From contig NZ_AP014548.1 of NCBI RefSeq assembly GCF_000831385.1, positions 124,001-188,000 of the forward strand: a stretch of 64,000 nt of DNA, read 5' to 3'. Below are positions 54,384-63,867 of this stretch, piece by piece; positions within the stretch are counted from its first letter, which is position 1; every line of letters begins with the position of its first letter. The translations under genes were made by a program, and so were the position numbers. Below the pieces are notes generated by a model. The model was not told where the DNA came from, did no database searches, and saw only the letters and a list, made by a program, of their open reading frames with translations. The DNA comes from Nonlabens marinus S1-08. GTDB lineage: Bacteria > Bacteroidota > Bacteroidia > Flavobacteriales > Flavobacteriaceae.

Positions 54384-54450
54384 TTTGTAATAAATCACCT
54401 ACTAAAATTATCTAATAAGCTTAGATTTTTTAGCTAAGGTTAGTTAATAG

Positions 54451-54483
54451 TTGTCTATACATTATTCCTACAACGTATATTTC
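54451..54483 (+). promoter_or_regulatory. possible promoter of the thioredoxin pair
   Basis: TTG (54451-54453), 22 nt, then TATATTTC, one mismatch from TAnnTTTG, only 4 nt before the ATG. Confidence 0.3.
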
Positions 54484-54487
54484 ACTC

Positions 54488-54961
54488 ATGCGTGTCATCT
54501 ATATAGTGTTATTGTTTGTAATCATTACTGCTTGCAGTGAGAAGGAAGTCAGTACAACACAGATTGTACAACGTGATTTTCTTACACAACTGATCAATGA
54601 GCCATCTACAGAAAAAGTCCAAGTCATCAACTTTTGGGCAACCTGGTGTGCTCCTTGTGTTGAAGAATTACCTGCTTTCGTAGCCATTGATGAACGTGAT
54701 GATGTAGAAGTTATTCTTATTTCTCTAGATGAAGCAAAAAACGTAGAAAGCCTAGTGAACCCGTTTCTTGTAACAAATAAAATAACCTCCACAGTCAAGT
54801 TATTAGACGACCCATATGCTGCAGAATGGATTCCCATGGTGGATGAGCACTGGGATGGTGCTATTCCAGCAACCCTAATTCAAAAAGGTTCAAAAAAAAT
54901 GTTTTACAATCACTCTTTCACTACAAATGAATTGGAAGAGGAAGTCTCAAAATTCCTATGA
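54488..54961 (+). CDS. TlpA/ResA-like thiol-disulfide lipoprotein
   Basis: A 157-residue lipoprotein (Cys16 in IITACSEKE) with a thioredoxin fold and active site WATWCAPC. It probably reduces periplasmic disulfides or helps cytochrome c maturation. It overlaps the next redoxin gene by 4 nt (ATGA), so the two are coupled. Confidence 0.88.
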   Translation: MRVIYIVLLFVIITACSEKEVSTTQIVQRDFLTQLINEPSTEKVQVINFWATWCAPCVEELPAFVAIDERDDVEVILISLDEAKNVESLVNPFLVTNKITSTVKLLDDPYAAEWIPMVDEHWDGAIPATLIQKGSKKMFYNHSFTTNELEEEVSKFL

Positions 54962-55689
54962 AAACTTTAAAAATCCTTACGGTCATTTGTATTATCGCTT
55001 TAGCTAGTGCAGTAGTTTTTGGTGTGGTCAACTATTCTAACCCGAGCGAACTTTATGCTAGTAATCCCGAAGCTCCTCAAGAGCGGTTTGATGAAAATCC
55101 AAGAGAGCAAGTTGCTCCATCTCGATCCATAAATATGAAGGAAGATGAACTTATAGGATATCGAATAGGAGATGTCGCTACTGATTTCGAACTTCAAAAT
55201 ATTGATGGATCGATGGTTTCTTTAAGCAATTACCCTGATGCAAAAGGCTTTATAGTTATTTTCACTTGTAATCATTGTCCGTATAGCAAGGCTTATGAGG
55301 ACAGGATTATTACTATCGATAAAGAGTTTAAGAAAAAAGGCTACCCTGTAATTGCAATAAACCCTAACAACCCTGAAAAATACCCAGACGACAGCTTTGC
55401 TAAAATGAAGATCAGATCCAAAGAAAAAGGATTTACATTCCCTTATTTATTTGACGCAAATCAAGATATTTACCCGCAATACGGTGCGACTAAAACTCCT
55501 CATGTGTTTCTTTTAAATAAAGAAAACGGTAAAAACATCGTCAAATACATCGGCGCAATTGATGATAACTATCAAGATCCCAAAGCCGTAAAAAATCATT
55601 TTTTGAGAGATGCTGTTAACTCGCTGATCGCAGGGCAAGAAATTCAAAATAAAACAACAGTGGCCATTGGTTGTTCCATTAAAAGTTAG
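54958..55689 (+). CDS. thioredoxin-fold redoxin, periplasmic
   Basis: A 243-residue protein with an N-terminal signal/anchor (about 5-24) and an AhpC/Redoxin-like domain. The usual CxxC appears as CNHCPYSKAYEDR, typical of peroxiredoxin-like family proteins rather than TlpA. It is probably a redox partner of the lipoprotein before it. It also precedes the sulfur genes at 55.8-57.5 kb. Confidence 0.85.
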   Translation: MKTLKILTVICIIALASAVVFGVVNYSNPSELYASNPEAPQERFDENPREQVAPSRSINMKEDELIGYRIGDVATDFELQNIDGSMVSLSNYPDAKGFIVIFTCNHCPYSKAYEDRIITIDKEFKKKGYPVIAINPNNPEKYPDDSFAKMKIRSKEKGFTFPYLFDANQDIYPQYGATKTPHVFLLNKENGKNIVKYIGAIDDNYQDPKAVKNHFLRDAVNSLIAGQEIQNKTTVAIGCSIKS

Positions 55690-55736
55690 TCAGCTCTACT
55701 AATGCGGTGGACGGGAGAATTCTGTTTGTTAATCCG

Positions 55737-55744
55737 TATTTTTG
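55737..55744 (+). promoter_or_regulatory. probable -7 box of persulfide dioxygenase gene
   Basis: TATTTTTG matches TAnnTTTG, 14 nt before the ATG. The -33 element is not evident. Confidence 0.35.
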
Positions 55745-55758
55745 CATAAAAATCTGCA

Positions 55759-57171
55759 ATGGTACTAGAGCAGTATTATACCAAATGCCTGGCACAAGGC
55801 ACCTACTACTTATCTTCTAATAAGGAAGCGGCAGTGATCGACCCATTGCGGGAAGTTCAACAATATATTGACCGAGCCCACGAAGAAGGTTCCACCATTA
55901 AATATATTTTTCTGACTCACTTTCACGCAGATTTTGTTTCAGGTCATGTAGATCTGGCTCAAAAAACTGGAGCGACCATCGTTATAGGTCCAAATGCTGA
56001 GACGAGTTACGCTTTCGCGAAAGCGGAACACCTACAAAAATTCACCATAGGCGACATCAGCTTGACCTTATTGCATACACCTGGGCACACTATGGAGTCC
56101 TCCTGCTACCTAATGAAGGACGAAAATCGAATTGCAAAAGCCTTGTTTACAGGCGACACCCTTTTTATAGGTGACGTGGGTAGACCAGATCTTGCCGCAA
56201 AAAGCGACGTCACAACTGAAGATCTAGCAGGCTTGTTATACGATTCTTTACGAAATGTGATCATGCCTTTACCTGACGATATCACCGTATATCCAGCTCA
56301 TGGTGCCGGTAGCGCATGCGGCAAGAACATGAGCAGTGAAACGAGCGATAGTTTAGGAAACCAGAAAGCCACCAACTATGCATTGGATGCTTCCTTGAGC
56401 AAGGAGGATTTTATCAAAGAGGTAACTTCAGGGATTGCACCACCACCCGCTTACTTTCCTAAGAACGTTCAAATGAACCGTGGCGTCAACTCTAGCATTG
56501 ATGAGGTGTTGAAACGTGGTATATCTGAAATCAAACCATTGGCTTTTCAAGCACTAGCGCAGGATGCTGAGTTTTTGGTTTTAGACGTACGCTCCCCTCA
56601 GGAATTTACAGCTGGACATGTTCCAGGGTCTTGGTTTATAGGTTTGGACGGTCAATTTGCCCCATGGGTTGGCTCTTTAATTGAAGATATTGATCAAAAA
56701 ATAGTTTTGGTAGCCCCATTAGGTCGTGAAGAAGAGGCAGTCACACGGCTTGCAAGAGTTGGATACGATAATGTTCAAGGATTTTTAAAAGGTGGTTTTG
56801 AAGCATGGAAGCAAGCTGGTTACTCCATAAGTTCCATAGAAAATATGTCCCCTGAAAAGTTTGTGATGAGTCTTGAAGATGGCAGTATTGCAAACCCTAT
56901 TGATGTGCGTAAACCTAGAGAGTATGAAGCAGCGCACCTAAAAAACGTCACATTAGCTTCTCTAGATGAGATTGCACAAAACCTTAAAAACTTAAATACT
57001 ACTGAAGTTTACCATATTCACTGTGCAGGTGGTTACAGGTCTGTGATTTATGCCAGCATTGCGAAGGCTAATGGATATTCCAAACTAATAAATATAGAAG
57101 GTGGGTATGGAGCCATAAAAAAGGTAGCCCCTTCCCATTTAATTAATAACGATACAAGAGCAACCCTATGA
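55759..57171 (+). CDS. persulfide dioxygenase-like MBL fused to two rhodanese domains
   Basis: A 470-residue fusion. The metallo-beta-lactamase domain (1-245) has iron-binding His54, His56, Asp58 (THFHADF), His110 and Asp133, as in persulfide dioxygenase. Two rhodanese domains follow (about 260-355 and 365-460). The first reads VAPLGREE at the active-site loop and lacks the catalytic Cys. The second keeps it (HCAGGYRS). It would oxidise glutathione persulfide to sulfite, with sulfur carried by rhodanese. The palindrome at 56010-56025 gives AFAKA (residues 85-89). Confidence 0.9.
   Translation: MVLEQYYTKCLAQGTYYLSSNKEAAVIDPLREVQQYIDRAHEEGSTIKYIFLTHFHADFVSGHVDLAQKTGATIVIGPNAETSYAFAKAEHLQKFTIGDISLTLLHTPGHTMESSCYLMKDENRIAKALFTGDTLFIGDVGRPDLAAKSDVTTEDLAGLLYDSLRNVIMPLPDDITVYPAHGAGSACGKNMSSETSDSLGNQKATNYALDASLSKEDFIKEVTSGIAPPPAYFPKNVQMNRGVNSSIDEVLKRGISEIKPLAFQALAQDAEFLVLDVRSPQEFTAGHVPGSWFIGLDGQFAPWVGSLIEDIDQKIVLVAPLGREEEAVTRLARVGYDNVQGFLKGGFEAWKQAGYSISSIENMSPEKFVMSLEDGSIANPIDVRKPREYEAAHLKNVTLASLDEIAQNLKNLNTTEVYHIHCAGGYRSVIYASIAKANGYSKLINIEGGYGAIKKVAPSHLINNDTRATL
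56010..56025. repeat. palindromic repeat copy 16 (in MBL-rhodanese gene)
   Basis: Perfect core read as AFAKA in the metallo-beta-lactamase domain. Confidence 0.97.
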
Positions 57172-57485
57172 AAAATTTGAGTAATTCTGAATGGAAAGAA
57201 GAAGTCGCTAACGACTCGAACGCCATAATTCTAGATGTAAGAACAGATGACGAAGTTGCCGAAGGCATCTTAAAGAATGCGATACATCATGACATTCATC
57301 AACCACAAGAATTTATGGCTGCATTAGATAATATGGATAAAAGTAAAAATTACTACGTGTATTGCCGTGCGGGCAGCCGTAGCAGTCAAGCTTGTCAAAT
57401 CATGGATCAGATGGGATTTGAAAACACCTACAACCTCACTGGAGGATTCAGCAACTGGGACGGAGCGGTGGATCAAATTAACTAA
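57168..57485 (+). CDS. single-domain rhodanese
   Basis: A 105-residue rhodanese with active-site CRAGSRSS. It overlaps the MBL-rhodanese gene by 4 nt (ATGA). It probably passes persulfide sulfur to or from the larger enzyme. Confidence 0.9.
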   Translation: MKNLSNSEWKEEVANDSNAIILDVRTDDEVAEGILKNAIHHDIHQPQEFMAALDNMDKSKNYYVYCRAGSRSSQACQIMDQMGFENTYNLTGGFSNWDGAVDQIN

Positions 57486-57522
57486 TCCGACTTTAAATTA
57501 AATTCTCATAAAACTATTCAGC

Positions 57523-58344
57523 ATGCAGCTTAAAAATATTCCACAGTTAAAACATATTGATGCTAATAACTTCTTTCTCTTATCAGGGCCATGTGCCATT
57601 GAAGGCGAAGAAATGGCTTTAAGAATTGCCGAGAAGGTTGTGAGCATTACAGATAAGCTGCAAATTCCTTATATTTTTAAGGGAAGCTTTAAGAAAGCAA
57701 ACCGTAGTCGTATTGATAGCTTTACGGGTATAGGCGATGAAAAAGCGTTGAAGATTTTGAGAAAAGTAAGTGAGACTTTTAATATACCCACAGTCACTGA
57801 CATTCATGAAGTAAGCGACGCAGCAATGGCTGCTGAGTATGTGGATGTCTTACAAATACCCGCATTTTTAGTACGTCAAACAGATCTTGTAGTAGCTGCC
57901 GCAGAAACTGGAAAAGTTGTAAACCTCAAAAAGGGTCAATTTATGTCACCAGAAAGCATGAAACATGCAGCGTTGAAAGTGACCGATTCTGGAAACGAGC
58001 AAGTCATGATTACAGATCGCGGGACAATGTTCGGGTATCAGGACATGATTGTAGATTTCAGAGGGATTCCTACCATGAGACAATATGCGCCTACCGTGTT
58101 AGACGTTACTCACAGTTTGCAACAACCCAATCAATCTAGTGGTGTAACTGGTGGCCGCCCAGACATGATAGAAACAATCGCTCGAGCAGGAATCGTGAAT
58201 AATGTAGACGGACTGTTTATAGAGACTCATTTTGATCCTTCAAATGCCAAAAGTGATGGAGCAAACATGCTGGATTTGCAATATTTGGAAGGTTTAATGA
58301 CTCGACTTGTAGAGATTCGCAAGACTATCAATTCCTTTGAGTAA
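57523..58344 (+). CDS. kdsA: KDO-8-phosphate synthase
   Basis: A 273-residue enzyme of the DAHP/KDO8P synthase family: SGPCAIEG, FKGSFKKANRS, GVTGGRPD and the late ETHFDPSNAKSDG are diagnostic. It condenses PEP and arabinose-5-phosphate for LPS inner core. A repeat copy lies 14 nt past the stop. Confidence 0.95.
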   Translation: MQLKNIPQLKHIDANNFFLLSGPCAIEGEEMALRIAEKVVSITDKLQIPYIFKGSFKKANRSRIDSFTGIGDEKALKILRKVSETFNIPTVTDIHEVSDAAMAAEYVDVLQIPAFLVRQTDLVVAAAETGKVVNLKKGQFMSPESMKHAALKVTDSGNEQVMITDRGTMFGYQDMIVDFRGIPTMRQYAPTVLDVTHSLQQPNQSSGVTGGRPDMIETIARAGIVNNVDGLFIETHFDPSNAKSDGANMLDLQYLEGLMTRLVEIRKTINSFE

Positions 58345-58358
58345 TTTAATTTAAAGTT

Positions 58359-58374
58359 CGCTTTCGCGAAAGCG
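58359..58374. repeat. palindromic repeat copy 17 (intergenic)
   Basis: Core with TT/TA flanks, 14 nt after the kdsA stop. Confidence 0.97.
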
Positions 58375-58427
58375 TAACTTCTTTCCACATCCTTTTTATA
58401 TCTTAGAGGTTCTTTAAAATCAACCTC

Positions 58428-61400
58428 ATGAGATGTCTAGCTGGAATACTCTTTTTTCTTTTTACTACTTGTATTTATAGTCAAGGTACAAGATTGTTGC
58501 GTCAACCCACGGTGCATGGCAACGATGTAGTTTTTGTTTATGCTAATGACCTATGGAAAGCTTCCATCAACGGCGGAGAAGCACAGCGATTGACTAGCGA
58601 TATAGGCTATGAAAGTGTGCCTCACTTTTCTCCAGATGGCAGCATGATTGCTTTTACTGGAGAGTATGATGGCAACATCGACGTGTTTGTGATACCTAAA
58701 GAGGGAGGAATTCCAAAACGACTTACTTATCATCCAGGCGGTGACTTTGTGACAGGCTGGACACCAGAGGGAACGATATTATTCCGCTCTGACAGGGAAG
58801 GAAAACCCACAGAAACCACGAAGTTCTATACCATAGGAATAGAAGATTCATTTCCAGAATCCCTGGCTTTAACCAGAGCAGCATATGGAGAGATTTCTCC
58901 AGATGGTAAATATATCGCCTACACTCCTATCACCTCTTGGGATCCAGAATGGCGCAACTATCGCGGTGGTCAAGCAATGCCTATCTGGGTAGTGAACATG
59001 GACACCAAGGCTCTACAAACAACAAGCCAACCCACTAAAGAACGGCATCTGGACCCAGTATGGCACGATGGGAAAGTTTATTTCCTTTCAGAAAGAGATT
59101 ATACCAGCAATATCTGGTCTTACAATCCTAATACAAAAGAAGAAAAGCAAATCACTTTTCATAAGAAGTTTGATGTCAAAAGCCTTGACGCTGATGAGAC
59201 TCAAATAGTCTACGAACATGGCGGATATTTAAACCTTCTTAATCGAAGTACAGGATCCTCTACCGTTATCCCAATCACTGTAAACGCAGATTTAAATACT
59301 TCACGAGAGCGATGGGAAGATGTTTCTGCACGCAGTATTGCTAATTCAGCCATATCACCTAATGGGATGCGAGCGCTTTTTGAGCACCGTGGTGAAATTT
59401 TTAGTGTACCTAAAGAAAAGGGTTCATGGAGAAATTTAACAAACTCAAGTGCCTCAGCAGAGCGTCATCCAGTTTGGTCGCCTAAAGGAGATAAAATTGC
59501 TTGGTTTTCTGATGCATCAGGAGAGTACCAGCTAGTGGTTGCTGACCAGTATGGAACTGTTGAAAAGTCAATCCCACTTGAAAACCCTACATTTTATTTC
59601 AAACCTACATGGGCACCGGATGGAAACCATATTGCCTATACAGATACCGATTATAACATTTGGGTTACAAATGTAGTGACAGGAAAAACATGGAAAGCTG
59701 ACACCGATAGCTACGCGCATCCAGATCGTTCTATGAATCCCGTATGGTCGCCAGATAGCAAATGGATCGCTTATGCAAAACAGCAAAAAAGTCACTTCAA
59801 ATCCATTTATGCTTACAACATTGATTCTAAAAAAATCATTCAGCTTACTGACCCACTGGCTGATGCCATCACCCCTATATGGGATGAATCTGGAGAATAC
59901 CTATATACTCTAGCTAGTACGAATTACGGTTTAACTTCTGGATGGCTAGACATGAGTTCTTATGATCCATCTACCACCAGAGCACTTTATGCGATTGTAT
60001 TATCTAAAAATGGGAAATCACCCCACCTCCCTCAATCTGATGAAGAAACCATAGCTGATATAAAAGAGGATAAAACAGAGAAGCAAAAAGAACGCGAGAA
60101 AAAAGGTTTTGATGCTGAAAAGGAGGACAAAAAACCAGTGACTGTAACCATCGATGAAGACGGTATTTTTGATCGAATCATGGCAATGGATTTACCTACC
60201 AGAAATTATACAGGTCTTGGCAAAGCAGACAAAGGTTTTGTCTTTGTAATGGAATCTATTGAAAACGAAGAAGGCCTTAAACTCCATCTTTACGATACTA
60301 AAAAACAAAAAGCAGAAGAATTTACTAATGCTGTTCAAGGCATAGCCACCAGTTTTGATGGCAAGTTTGCTTTAATCGACTATGGTTCCAGTTATTCTAT
60401 TAACTCTACAGCTACGCCGGTGAAGTCTAGTGATGGTAAATTGCCTCTAGACTTGAAAGTAAAAGTGAACCCACGCGAGGAGTACGAGCAGATTTTTAAA
60501 GAAGGCTGGAGATATATGCGAGACTTCCTATATGTGGACAATGTGCATGGAGCTCCTTGGGATACTATTTATGAATGGTATGTGCCCTGGATCAAAGACG
60601 TTAGGCATAGAACAGACCTCAATTATGTAGTCGACATCATGAGTGGAGAGGTAGCAATTGGACATTCCTATGTTTCCGGTGGTGACCTACCAGATACCAA
60701 ACGCATTCCGGTAGGTTTACTGGGCGTTGATTTGAAAAAAGAAGGGAATGCTTATCAAATTGAAAAGATATACAATGGCGAACGATGGAACCCAGACATC
60801 CAGAGTCCATTAGGGATGGCTGGGATTGAAGTAAAAGAAGGTGATTATTTAGTTTCCATAAATGGAAAGAAATTAGACGGTTCTTCAAACCCATATCAAT
60901 TATTAGAACAAACCGCAGGTAGGGAGATCTATATTGAGGTAGCCACTAATCTTAAAGGGTCTGAAAAGCGTAAAGTATTAGTACGTCCAGTATCTAGCGA
61001 ACGGAGCTTAAGGTACATCGACTGGGTAGAAGGTAACCGCCGTAAAGTGGATGAATTATCAAATGGCAAACTAGCCTACGTCTACATCCCGAACACCAGT
61101 GAACCAGGCTTTACTTCATTCAATCGTTACTTATTTAGTCAACAGGATAAAAAAGGAATCGTACTTGATGAACGTAATAATGGCGGCGGGAGTGCTGCAG
61201 ATTATATGATTGACATTTTAAAAAGAACCCCATTCGGTTATTTCAATAGCAAGGCTAATGATAACCGTCCTTGGACCACTCCTATGGCAGGAATTTTTGG
61301 TCCTAAGGTGATGATCATCAATGAGCGTGCTGGATCAGGTGGTGACCTATTGCCTTACATGTTTAAGCAACAAAACTTAGGCCCCTTAGTAGGTACCAGA

Positions 61401-61703
61401 ACTTGGGGAGGACTGGTAGGAACTTGGGATACACCACCGTTCGTGGACGGCGGTCGCATGGTGGCACCACGTGGCGGCTTTTACGACTTAAATGGAGAAT
61501 GGGCTGTAGAAGGAGAAGGTGTAGCTCCTGACATTGAGGTGATTCAGACTCCGCGATTGACTATTCAAGGACAAGACCCGCAACTAGAGCGAGCGGTAGA
61601 AGAAGCGATGAAATTATTAAAGACCCAAGAATTTAAATATCAACCAGAACCGGAAGCTCCAGTTAGATGGAAGCGTCCAGATGGATATCAGAATGACAAT
61701 TAA
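58428..61703 (+). CDS. secreted tricorn-like protease, S41 family
   Basis: A 1091-residue protein with signal peptide, two N-terminal WD40-like propellers (about 30-520), a charged linker, a C1 helical region, a PDZ domain (about 760-860) and an S41 protease domain with nucleophile Ser970 (NERAGSGGD). Tricorn homologs degrade oligopeptides; here export suggests periplasmic peptide processing. Confidence 0.92.
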   Translation: MRCLAGILFFLFTTCIYSQGTRLLRQPTVHGNDVVFVYANDLWKASINGGEAQRLTSDIGYESVPHFSPDGSMIAFTGEYDGNIDVFVIPKEGGIPKRLTYHPGGDFVTGWTPEGTILFRSDREGKPTETTKFYTIGIEDSFPESLALTRAAYGEISPDGKYIAYTPITSWDPEWRNYRGGQAMPIWVVNMDTKALQTTSQPTKERHLDPVWHDGKVYFLSERDYTSNIWSYNPNTKEEKQITFHKKFDVKSLDADETQIVYEHGGYLNLLNRSTGSSTVIPITVNADLNTSRERWEDVSARSIANSAISPNGMRALFEHRGEIFSVPKEKGSWRNLTNSSASAERHPVWSPKGDKIAWFSDASGEYQLVVADQYGTVEKSIPLENPTFYFKPTWAPDGNHIAYTDTDYNIWVTNVVTGKTWKADTDSYAHPDRSMNPVWSPDSKWIAYAKQQKSHFKSIYAYNIDSKKIIQLTDPLADAITPIWDESGEYLYTLASTNYGLTSGWLDMSSYDPSTTRALYAIVLSKNGKSPHLPQSDEETIADIKEDKTEKQKEREKKGFDAEKEDKKPVTVTIDEDGIFDRIMAMDLPTRNYTGLGKADKGFVFVMESIENEEGLKLHLYDTKKQKAEEFTNAVQGIATSFDGKFALIDYGSSYSINSTATPVKSSDGKLPLDLKVKVNPREEYEQIFKEGWRYMRDFLYVDNVHGAPWDTIYEWYVPWIKDVRHRTDLNYVVDIMSGEVAIGHSYVSGGDLPDTKRIPVGLLGVDLKKEGNAYQIEKIYNGERWNPDIQSPLGMAGIEVKEGDYLVSINGKKLDGSSNPYQLLEQTAGREIYIEVATNLKGSEKRKVLVRPVSSERSLRYIDWVEGNRRKVDELSNGKLAYVYIPNTSEPGFTSFNRYLFSQQDKKGIVLDERNNGGGSAADYMIDILKRTPFGYFNSKANDNRPWTTPMAGIFGPKVMIINERAGSGGDLLPYMFKQQNLGPLVGTRTWGGLVGTWDTPPFVDGGRMVAPRGGFYDLNGEWAVEGEGVAPDIEVIQTPRLTIQGQDPQLERAVEEAMKLLKTQEFKYQPEPEAPVRWKRPDGYQNDN

Positions 61704-61726
61704 TATTCTTTAACCTACTGACTTCA

Positions 61727-62107
61727 ATGCATAGAAAAAGTCAAGCGACCTATGTACTAGGTACATTGGTATTTTTTCTAATAGAGGTATTCATAGCAGT
61801 GTACGTTTTTGATGACATTGTCAGACCTTATTTAGGAGATTTGCTAGTAGTCATTCTACTCTATTGTTTTACAATGGCTATAACACACCTTCGTATCATT
61901 ACTGCGTTGACGATTGTTTTGTGCTTCAGTTTTGTAGTGGAATTTTTACAGGGAATCCAATTGATAGAAATGTTGGGGTGGCAAAATTCTAGGCTAGCGC
62001 GAACCATTATCGGAACCTCGTTTTCTTATTGGGATCTTTTAATGTATACCGCTGGAGCTTTATTGATTCTAAGCATAGAATGGTTTATAAGCACTAGGAA
62101 AGCTTGA
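61727..62107 (+). CDS. DUF2809 membrane protein
   Basis: A 126-residue protein with four hydrophobic helices matching DUF2809 (FVVEFLQGIQLIEMLGWQNSRLARTIIGTSFSYWDLLMYTAG). Function unknown, VanZ-like. It lies 23 nt after the tricorn gene, probably co-transcribed. Confidence 0.85.
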   Translation: MHRKSQATYVLGTLVFFLIEVFIAVYVFDDIVRPYLGDLLVVILLYCFTMAITHLRIITALTIVLCFSFVVEFLQGIQLIEMLGWQNSRLARTIIGTSFSYWDLLMYTAGALLILSIEWFISTRKA

Positions 62108-62137
62108 TCAATGTTCCATAAAGAACATTAACAAGCT
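62101..62137. terminator. imperfect hairpin between convergent genes
   Basis: Two stacked stems (62101-62106 with 62132-62137, and 62110-62116 with 62123-62129) separated by a small internal loop. No strong T-tract follows. Confidence 0.4.
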
Positions 62138-62156
62138 TCATTGAAAAATGTAGAAC

Positions 62157-63389
62157 TTAGAATCGCGTTTTGGGCTCGTTGACATAATCCTCGAGATAAG
62201 AAAAACGTTCAGTTAGTGTACCATCCTTAGTCGTCATCTTGGCTCGTTCCAGTATCCCATCAGCGTCATCGTTAAAAAAGGCAGGAAATACATGCTCTAA
62301 AAACATCTCGCCAAAACCCTCACTAGCATCTTTAGGCAATTCGCAAGGTAAATTATCTACTGCCATGACCGCTATAGATCCAGGTGTATTGAAAGCTACT
62401 TCCTTCTCGCTGGATGGATCATAACCATACAAGGGGTCAGCGATAGTAGATGCCCGTAAGGTACATGCAATAGGACCATTAATATCACAGCTTACATCTG
62501 CTACTAGCGAGATGTTGAAATTTTCTGATTTCATATCCTCTCTTGTGAAGAAATACGGTGCGCCATCGCCATAAAAGTGACCCGTAATCAAAATATCAGC
62601 CACAGCGGCAAATTTCATAAAATCAGACTCAAGAAGTTCTGGATTGTTGTAGCATTCTGTTTTAGTAGGTGTTAAACCATCCTTTCTCGTATAGTAGTCG
62701 TCAACGTCCAGCTGCGTAAACACCGTCTGATTGTTCTGAAATTGACCTAATTGCAAAAACTCTTTAGGCGTTAATTCATGTATGTGTAATAGTTCTAGAA
62801 TCTCTTTAATACCACCACTTACCTTACCACTACCAGTAATCACAATATTTACAGGCGGTAACTCCGTTCGTATAAGTTCCAATTGGGTTTTTACCGCGTC
62901 GAAATCGGCAAGATCATCTACTTTAGGCAACTTAAACAAATTGTCCTTCAGTCCCAGCGCCCTGAATGCATTGTAGGCTCCTACCAATCCAGCATACCTT
63001 CCAAAACCTATTAAACGCATATTGCTTTCATTCACAATGGTTTCGTGATCGTACAACTCAATTTTCTTATCGAGTATGGCACATAACAAATCTCTATTGT
63101 AAGGTTGCTTTTTAATGGTGTGTGAAAAGAAAAAGTATTTTTTACCTGGAATCAAAGCATCAACGGGAACTTCCTTCACTCCTATCATGACGTCTGCTTC
63201 CGTGATATCTTCCGCTACCTGGAGACCTGCTTGAGTATAGCTAGAATCTGGAAATATTCTTACTTGTGATGGTTCTATGAGGAGTTCCGCTTTCGCGAAA
63301 GCGTGCTCTAATTGAGCTGCTTGAACAGGCGAGAGCACCACACGTCTATCTGGCGGGTTTTTGCGTTCTCGAATTAAGGCAAACTTCAT
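62157..63389 (-). CDS. LOR/SDH-type NAD(P)-dependent oxidoreductase
   Basis: A 410-residue protein with an AlaDH/PNT-like N-terminus (IRERKNPPDRRVVLSP) and a central Rossmann region (NIVITGSGKVSGGI). It resembles the lysine-oxoglutarate reductase/saccharopine dehydrogenase-like family of Bacteroidota; the substrate is unproven. The palindrome at 63288-63303 gives AFAKA near residue 30, in a helix facing the N-terminal domain. Confidence 0.8.
   Translation of the reverse strand: MKFALIRERKNPPDRRVVLSPVQAAQLEHAFAKAELLIEPSQVRIFPDSSYTQAGLQVAEDITEADVMIGVKEVPVDALIPGKKYFFFSHTIKKQPYNRDLLCAILDKKIELYDHETIVNESNMRLIGFGRYAGLVGAYNAFRALGLKDNLFKLPKVDDLADFDAVKTQLELIRTELPPVNIVITGSGKVSGGIKEILELLHIHELTPKEFLQLGQFQNNQTVFTQLDVDDYYTRKDGLTPTKTECYNNPELLESDFMKFAAVADILITGHFYGDGAPYFFTREDMKSENFNISLVADVSCDINGPIACTLRASTIADPLYGYDPSSEKEVAFNTPGSIAVMAVDNLPCELPKDASEGFGEMFLEHVFPAFFNDDADGILERAKMTTKDGTLTERFSYLEDYVNEPKTRF
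63288..63303. repeat. palindromic repeat copy 18 (in LOR/SDH-type gene)
   Basis: Perfect core read as AFAKA near the N-terminus. Flanks TC/TG. Confidence 0.97.
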
Positions 63390-63486
63390 AAGTACCGTTT
63401 AAAAGTGCATACTAGCAAGATAAGGAAAGTGCAACGGTCTATAAATAATACTACTGAGAAAAGAGGCTAGGAACTAGAATTTGCTT

Positions 63487-63867
63487 CTACAAACTCGTTC
63501 TAAAAAACTTTTGAGCCCACTTGATTCCTTCTTCTAATGTTCCACACACGTGAAATTCATTACTGTAAAATTTACCTTCAAACTCGGCTGTTTTTTGCGA
63601 TATGGATTGAGGCGTCACAATACAAATCGCTTTTAAAGTCTCTACCGTGGCTGCTTCTCTATAGATAATGGGACTAACGTTATAAGCGTACGTGCGATTT
63701 GAGATGTAAACGAAAGGCTTATCTTGATAATGATCAGTCAGTGCCTTGATCATGGTCGGATTATTTCCTGGTTCAAGAAGAGTACCTTCCTTAAGTTGAG
63801 AGATGACATATTTTTCAAAAAAAAAGAGCTCGGCAAAACCGATATCCTGATAATATATCGCGGCCAT
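63487..63867 (-). CDS. hypothetical STAS/SpoIIAA-like protein
   Basis: A 126-residue soluble protein. The strand-helix alternation (KPFVYISNRTYAYNVSPIIYREA, LKAICIVTP) resembles SpoIIAA-like or STAS-like proteins common in Flavobacteriaceae. No catalytic motif. The ATG at 63867 is preferred to a GTG at 63888. The gene is complete. Confidence 0.55.
   Translation of the reverse strand: MAAIYYQDIGFAELFFFEKYVISQLKEGTLLEPGNNPTMIKALTDHYQDKPFVYISNRTYAYNVSPIIYREAATVETLKAICIVTPQSISQKTAEFEGKFYSNEFHVCGTLEEGIKWAQKFFRTSL

Noticed and set aside
56010..56025. Frameshift or insertion damage in the persulfide dioxygenase gene by the repeat
   Set aside because: The frame continues intact through the repeat and all metal ligands on both sides are present.
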